The notes beneath the pieces were generated by a model, which was not told the origin of the DNA, searched no databases, and saw nothing but the letters and a program-made list of their open reading frames with translations. DNA of 55,522 nt from positions 1-55,522 of the forward strand of contig NZ_JBQCJW010000021.1 of assembly GCF_051967575.1 (NCBI RefSeq), in the 5' to 3' direction. Shown here in pieces: positions 51,525 through 55,522 of this stretch (within the stretch, counting starts at the first letter, position 1; each line of letters starts with the position of its first letter). The stretch is from Solibacillus silvestris_B. Its GTDB lineage: Bacteria > Bacillota > Bacilli > Bacillales_A > Planococcaceae. A program made the translations under genes and the position numbers.

Positions 51525-51746
51525 CTTTAATGACTGTTCATGCAGAGGAGAGTGGCGACGATAGTTATACATGCTGTCACTTGAATCTCATAGGCGGCAA
51601 TTAGCCTGATCTTCAAAAACTAAAAACGCAAAAATATAATGTAAATGGAAAGGCGAATGAAGCTTATCAAATATAATTCACAATTACCTATGATTGGAAA
51701 AATACCTTTATTAGGTTAATCTATAATTAAAGGGAGTGTTAATTAT

Positions 51747-52076
51747 ATGAATATTGACGATATTTTTGTATTGACAATTATACTGTCTATCGTAATATGC
51801 GATGGTGCAGCGGTGTTTTTGTATCGTAAGAAGAGATTCCCTTTGTGGGGATCCGCGATTATTATTGCTCTTTTAGCACCGGTGATCTCCTATAGTTTTG
51901 TCGCTATAGGCATTAGTAATGGTCAACCAAACTTGGAACCAGATGACACAGGTGAAGGAATTGGTTATGCGGGAGGATTTATGCTATTAGTCCTGGCGTT
52001 TAATGCAATTATTATGTTCATCACAGGGGTTGTTTTAAATATTTACACATTCATTAAAAGGAAACAAAAAGCATAG
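51747..52076 (+). CDS. Small integral membrane protein, three spans
   Basis: 109 residues, hydrophobic at about residues 7-25, 36-55 and 75-100, with a short acidic loop (QPNLEPDDTGEG) between spans 2 and 3. AAGGGAGTGTTAATT precedes the ATG. Similar in plan to the 97-residue protein at 54677 (short cytoplasmic basic loop, a GG-F turn, C-terminal Lys tail), so the two may be distant paralogues. No family recognised. Confidence 0.62.
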   Translation: MNIDDIFVLTIILSIVICDGAAVFLYRKKRFPLWGSAIIIALLAPVISYSFVAIGISNGQPNLEPDDTGEGIGYAGGFMLLVLAFNAIIMFITGVVLNIYTFIKRKQKA

Positions 52077-52177
52077 CTGTTTGAGCTTTAGCGATAAAAA
52101 CTGTTAGCAGATTCAGAAGCAAAAGTTTGGCCGCACAGACAATATTTGTTACAGTAATTACGTTTTGCTAAGCCTAC

Positions 52178-52222
52178 GGGGACTTCTTTGAATTATGAAA
52201 TTCATTCAAAGGAGTCCCCTTT
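52178..52222 (+). terminator. Intrinsic terminator
   Basis: GGGGACT-CTTTGAAT pairs with ATTCAAAG-AGTCCCC (one internal mismatch), followed by TTTC. It ends the 51747 transcript. Confidence 0.72.
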
Positions 52223-52351
52223 CATAAAGATTGCCTTATAATTGGAAGTAAACGGTGGATGAAAGGGGTTTGAAAATTCGGAAGGTTATGTATATTTACA
52301 TCGTATTCTATTATTATTTAAAGTATCTGTAATAATAAGGGGGAGGAATCT

Positions 52352-54079
52352 ATGTTCGATATAAAAAACTATGATACATTCGGGAAAATAGAAGCGATAA
52401 AAAAAGGCTGGTCAAGCGACAAAAAATACTATATTGAAACAGTGATGAATGAGAGATTGCTGCTGCGCATAGCACATATTTCAGAGTATGAAAAAAAGAA
52501 AAATGAATATGAAATAATGAAGCATTTAGCTGAAAGGGGAGTGCAAGTGTCAGAGCCTATTGATTTTGGCGTTTGTGACAACGGCAGAAGTGTGTATTCG
52601 CTTTTCAAATGGTGTGACGGGGAAGATGCGGATATTTTGCTGCCTGACATGACAGAAGCCCAGCAGTATGCACTTGGGGTGAAATCGGGACAAATACTAA
52701 GGGAGATTCACAGTATCCCTGCGCCAGATGAGCAGGAGGAATGGGGAAAACGTTTCAACCGCAAAACAGACAGCAAAATCAGAATGTACGAAAACTGCGG
52801 AATAAAAATTAAGGATGACGATAAAATCATCGCCTATATCGAACAGAACAGACACCTCCTCGAAGGCAGGGAGCAATGCTTTCAACACGGCGATTACCAT
52901 GTTGGCAACATGATTATTTCACCACAAGGGGAGCTGACAATAATTGATTTTAACCGCAGCGATTATGGGGACCCTTGGGAAGAGTTTAATCGTATTGTGT
53001 GGAGTGCCGCGGCAAGTCCGCACTTTGCTACAGGACAGCTGAACGGTTATTTTAACGGAAGACCGCCTATGGAATTTTTCTCACTTTTGGCTTTTTATAT
53101 AAGCAGCAATATGCTGTCGTCCATACCTTGGGCTGTGCCTTTCGGAGAACAGGAAGTAACTGTTATGAAAAATCAGGCAAAAGATGTTCTAAACTGGTTT
53201 GAAGGTATGAATAATTCTGTTCCGACGTGGTATATTGCAAATTTTTATATTCAGTACATAAATAATATTCCGTATAAATTAAAAGCTCCTTTTGATTTTT
53301 CGTTTATGGAGAAATATGGTGAAGTATTCAAGGTGTATGATGATCAGGACTCGGGGAATATTTGCTTCGGTGTAAAAAATGGCGATGGGAAGTACTTTAT
53401 AAAATTTGCCGGAGCACCGACAGCGAAGTATTCCGGAAAAACCGAAGATGCAGTAGATAGACTGAAAGCCACGGTTGCAGTTTATGAGGAGTTAGCTCAT
53501 CCGCATTTGATAAAATTTATGAGGGCAGAGGAAGCAGGTAAAGGGTTTGCTGTCATTTTTGAATGGACTGACGCGGAATGCATGGGGAAAATGTATCCAC
53601 AGTCCAGAAAGAAGTTTATACAGATGTCCGACAGCACAAAGCTGGAAGTATTCAATGATATTCTGGCATTTCATATCGATGTGGTAAAGAAGGGCTATGT
53701 AGCCATTGATTTTTATGATGGCAGCATTCTGTATGACTTTCATGCAAAAAAGACGATTATTTGCGATATTGATTTTTATACTACAATGCCTTATATAAAT
53801 GTGACCGGAAGAATGTGGGGGTCTGAACGCTTTATGTCACCGGAGGAATTTATGCTTGGTGCATCGATTGATGAAGTCACGAATGTATACTTAATGGGCG
53901 CGACTGCATTTGCCCTCTTTGGAGGAGAAAAAGATCGGTCAATCGAAAAATGGCGACTGGGCAGCGAATTGCACAGCGTGGCATTAAAGGCTGTCAATGA
54001 TGACAGAAATAGGCGTCAGCAGTCGCTTTTGGATTTCGAAGCTGAGTGGAAAAGGGCATACAGTTTTATAAAGGCTTAG
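52352..54079 (+). CDS. Fusion of an APH-type phosphotransferase and a second kinase-like domain
   Basis: 575 residues, two kinase-fold units. Residues ~1-290: APH-type, with GWSSDKKYYIETVMNERLLL (N-lobe), catalytic loop CFQHGDYHVGNMIISP (H-x-D-x-x-x-x-N near residue 180) and TIIDFNRSDYGDPWEE. Residues ~305-575: a second domain beginning IPYKLKAPFDFSFMEKYGEV, with FIKFAGAP as nucleotide-binding Lys strand, YVAIDFYDGSILYDF as a reduced catalytic loop and IICDIDFYTTMPY as metal motif. From memory of the families these two units usually occur as separate proteins, so this looks like a fusion; it could also be a lineage-typical form. GGGGGAGG precedes the ATG. Confidence 0.85.
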   Translation: MFDIKNYDTFGKIEAIKKGWSSDKKYYIETVMNERLLLRIAHISEYEKKKNEYEIMKHLAERGVQVSEPIDFGVCDNGRSVYSLFKWCDGEDADILLPDMTEAQQYALGVKSGQILREIHSIPAPDEQEEWGKRFNRKTDSKIRMYENCGIKIKDDDKIIAYIEQNRHLLEGREQCFQHGDYHVGNMIISPQGELTIIDFNRSDYGDPWEEFNRIVWSAAASPHFATGQLNGYFNGRPPMEFFSLLAFYISSNMLSSIPWAVPFGEQEVTVMKNQAKDVLNWFEGMNNSVPTWYIANFYIQYINNIPYKLKAPFDFSFMEKYGEVFKVYDDQDSGNICFGVKNGDGKYFIKFAGAPTAKYSGKTEDAVDRLKATVAVYEELAHPHLIKFMRAEEAGKGFAVIFEWTDAECMGKMYPQSRKKFIQMSDSTKLEVFNDILAFHIDVVKKGYVAIDFYDGSILYDFHAKKTIICDIDFYTTMPYINVTGRMWGSERFMSPEEFMLGASIDEVTNVYLMGATAFALFGGEKDRSIEKWRLGSELHSVALKAVNDDRNRRQQSLLDFEAEWKRAYSFIKA

Positions 54080-54478
54080 CATTTTTCATAATATTAGAGT
54101 GTAGAAAAAGTTTTGTCCAGCTTAAGAAAAGAATCGATTGAAATGAGTGCAGCATTGAATTAAATGAATACTTTTTTATTATTCAGGCGATTTAAATATT
54201 ATATATAAATTGTTATTATACTCTACTTCGCATGGAGTATATTTTATTATTCGGTTTTCGAGATCAATTATAAGTGTGTTGGAAAAAACACCCTATTTGA
54301 GGAAAATTTTTCTTTAGCAGGCAAATTTCCGGCAAGTCTAATATTCGTATTGTTTTTTACAGGAAGTTTATTTTGATTATACATTGATAAATTATTCTAG
54401 GGTGTGGCAAAAACTAAAATATGCAATGGTTTTTCTCCTGAATTGTGATATCCATGCACATCGGAAATTCATAGGGAG
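54080..54478. other. Intergenic stretch with one terminator
   Basis: TATACTC (54217-54223) and GAGTATA (54235-54241), followed by TTTTATT, form a terminator for the kinase-fusion gene. No gene seen in the remainder. Confidence 0.5.
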
Positions 54479-54670
54479 TTGCAGCTGGGATATGCTGAGG
54501 ACGGCGATTTGATTCACATTAATCAGGATTCGGACGAGGTGGCAAATGGGGCGCTTAATGTCATGGCGTACTGGCATGTTAGACTGAATAATTATGTGAT
54601 TAGAGGCAAGGCTGATGTCCAAAAAACGGGCTATTGGATTGTGGAATTCCTCATGCTAAAATTAGGGTAA
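54479..54670 (+). pseudogene. Possible gene fragment
   Basis: 63 codons open from a TTG at 54479 (GGGAG just upstream), starting MQLGYAEDGDLIHINQDSDE and ending at 54670 just before the next gene. The composition is protein-like, but no family is recognised and the frame is short. It may be the 3' end of a broken gene whose 5' part is lost. Low certainty. Confidence 0.3.
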
Positions 54671-54676
54671 AAAGGT

Positions 54677-54970
54677 GTGGTTGAAATAGAGGTAATATTG
54701 GTTTTAATAATTGTAATTGCTTTATGCCTAACGAATCTTATTGCTTTCAAAATATCAGGGAAAAATAAAAAGAAAAGAATTTGGGCTGGAATAATTATCT
54801 TACTTTTAAGTCCCTTAGTCCTTTTTCTTACAGGTATAATTTTAAGCCCCTTTGATCCAGGGGGATTTGGAACGGGAATGTGGATGCTAATATATAGTGT
54901 TTTATTTGCTGTTAACGGTATTATCATCATCATTACGGGTTTATTTACAAAAAAGTCTCTAGACACTTAA
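54677..54970 (+). CDS. Small integral membrane protein
   Basis: 97 residues, hydrophobic at about residues 4-26, 37-57 and 68-90, with a basic loop SGKNKKKR between spans 1 and 2. The GTG at 54677 directly follows AAAAGG, so a start slightly downstream (TTG 54698 after AGAGGT) is possible. Resembles the 51747 protein in plan. No family recognised. Confidence 0.55.
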   Translation: MVEIEVILVLIIVIALCLTNLIAFKISGKNKKKRIWAGIIILLLSPLVLFLTGIILSPFDPGGFGTGMWMLIYSVLFAVNGIIIIITGLFTKKSLDT

Positions 54971-55522
54971 TAGGGGAAATTATAATTAGCAGGCGCTTGG
55001 AAGGTTCTTCTGTCATCAGGTGCGATTGTTGAAAATTAGGAAGGTCAGCAAATACTGTCCTTCTTTTCTTTTTTCTCCGGCTGAAAGTGAGACGGGGGCA
55101 GAAGAAAATGCATGGCGTTTGTCAATGACATGGAGCGAGGACAATTTTCCCTAATGAGCATAAGGAGCGGAAAGGCGTTAACAAACTGACTGCACCCGAA
55201 CCCTCATGGCTCCTCAAAAGGCAATACCAGTTTTTTAAACCTAGCATATATCACCTCAATCTGTATTATAAAATGTTAGATAAAATTTTAAATCATTCTA
55301 ATGGATGAAACATCATTTGAAATAAAAAATGCTGCATGTAGAAGGGACCGGTAAAAGTGGATATATATGCAACTTATTGAAGATTTAATATAATGTATTT
55401 TAGTAAAATCTTCAACTTCAATTAATTGGTGCTTTAGTTGTACAATGTGGATCTACGTCAAATTTTCGGACACATTCTGCCTAAGTTTTTTCTTGGGGCA
55501 ACATCCCGAACGGATTGTTCCA
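54971..55522. other. Right-end intergenic region
   Basis: A terminator (GGAAGG/CCTTC with CAG/CTG, 55040-55070, then a T-rich run) follows the last gene. Beyond it no gene is supported. A minus-strand frame enters from the right edge and stops at 55481-55483, too short to judge. Confidence 0.5.

Noticed and set aside
55481..55522. Possible end of a minus-strand gene entering from the right edge
   Set aside because: Only 13 codons are inside the window; too little to support a gene or an IS assignment.

Overview
The window reads as chromosomal DNA of a low-GC Gram-positive bacterium, most likely a Bacillaceae/Planococcaceae member (Solibacillus/Lysinibacillus-like). This is inferred from strong AGGAGG ribosome sites, frequent TTG/GTG starts, a Bacillus-type yce (TerD) operon, a T-box in front of a prolyl-tRNA synthetase, and families typical of that group. 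No rRNA, tRNA or intact transposase was seen.

Layout. 1-1189: the end of an ECF sigma factor gene and its membrane partner. 1836-2601: CRISPR array 1. 2633-15203: a small CWC protein, then a 12-kb Ter stress operon: yceG, three TerD genes, a TerC gene, a four-gene metabolite module (HpcH/HpaI lyase, PRTase-TRSP, StiP/PELOTA, HAD), then TerA-like, TelA and TerD-vWA genes. 15724-17490: CRISPR array 2. 17491-21426: small accessory genes, small peptides and a decayed gene. 21427-21832: a CRISPR-like RNA facing a tiny ORF (see below). 22016-29841: a complete type I-C cas operon (cas3-cas5c-cas8c/cas11c-cas7c-cas4-cas1-cas2). 30005-33641: CRISPR array 3, 54 spacers. 33896-36816: VanZ and metNIQ. 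37814 to the end: single-gene units including a Cys-rich pentapeptide protein, an ECF sigma/anti-sigma pair, several GNAT acetyltransferases, two phosphotransferases, a serine hydrolase, a T-box-controlled proS and small membrane or lipoproteins.

How the parts work together. One cas operon probably serves three arrays. Their repeats differ in the stem, with base-pair-preserving changes, and share the 3' handle. The three leaders share an inverted repeat of identical geometry, 114-115 bp from the first repeat. One spacer is present in both array 1 and array 3.

Most interesting: upstream of cas3, on the minus strand, a solitary degenerate I-C repeat begins at the predicted start site of a TATAAT promoter and is followed by a spacer-like stretch and an intrinsic terminator. 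The first 11 bases of that stretch match, except at position 6 (the base flipped out in type I seeds), a site with a TTC PAM. The site lies just upstream of the -10 box of a plus-strand unit encoding a 26-residue basic peptide. This is the architecture of a CRISPR-regulated toxin-antitoxin (CreTA-type) or Cas-regulating RNA element, here next to a type I-C system. The sequence facts are direct; the function is inferred.
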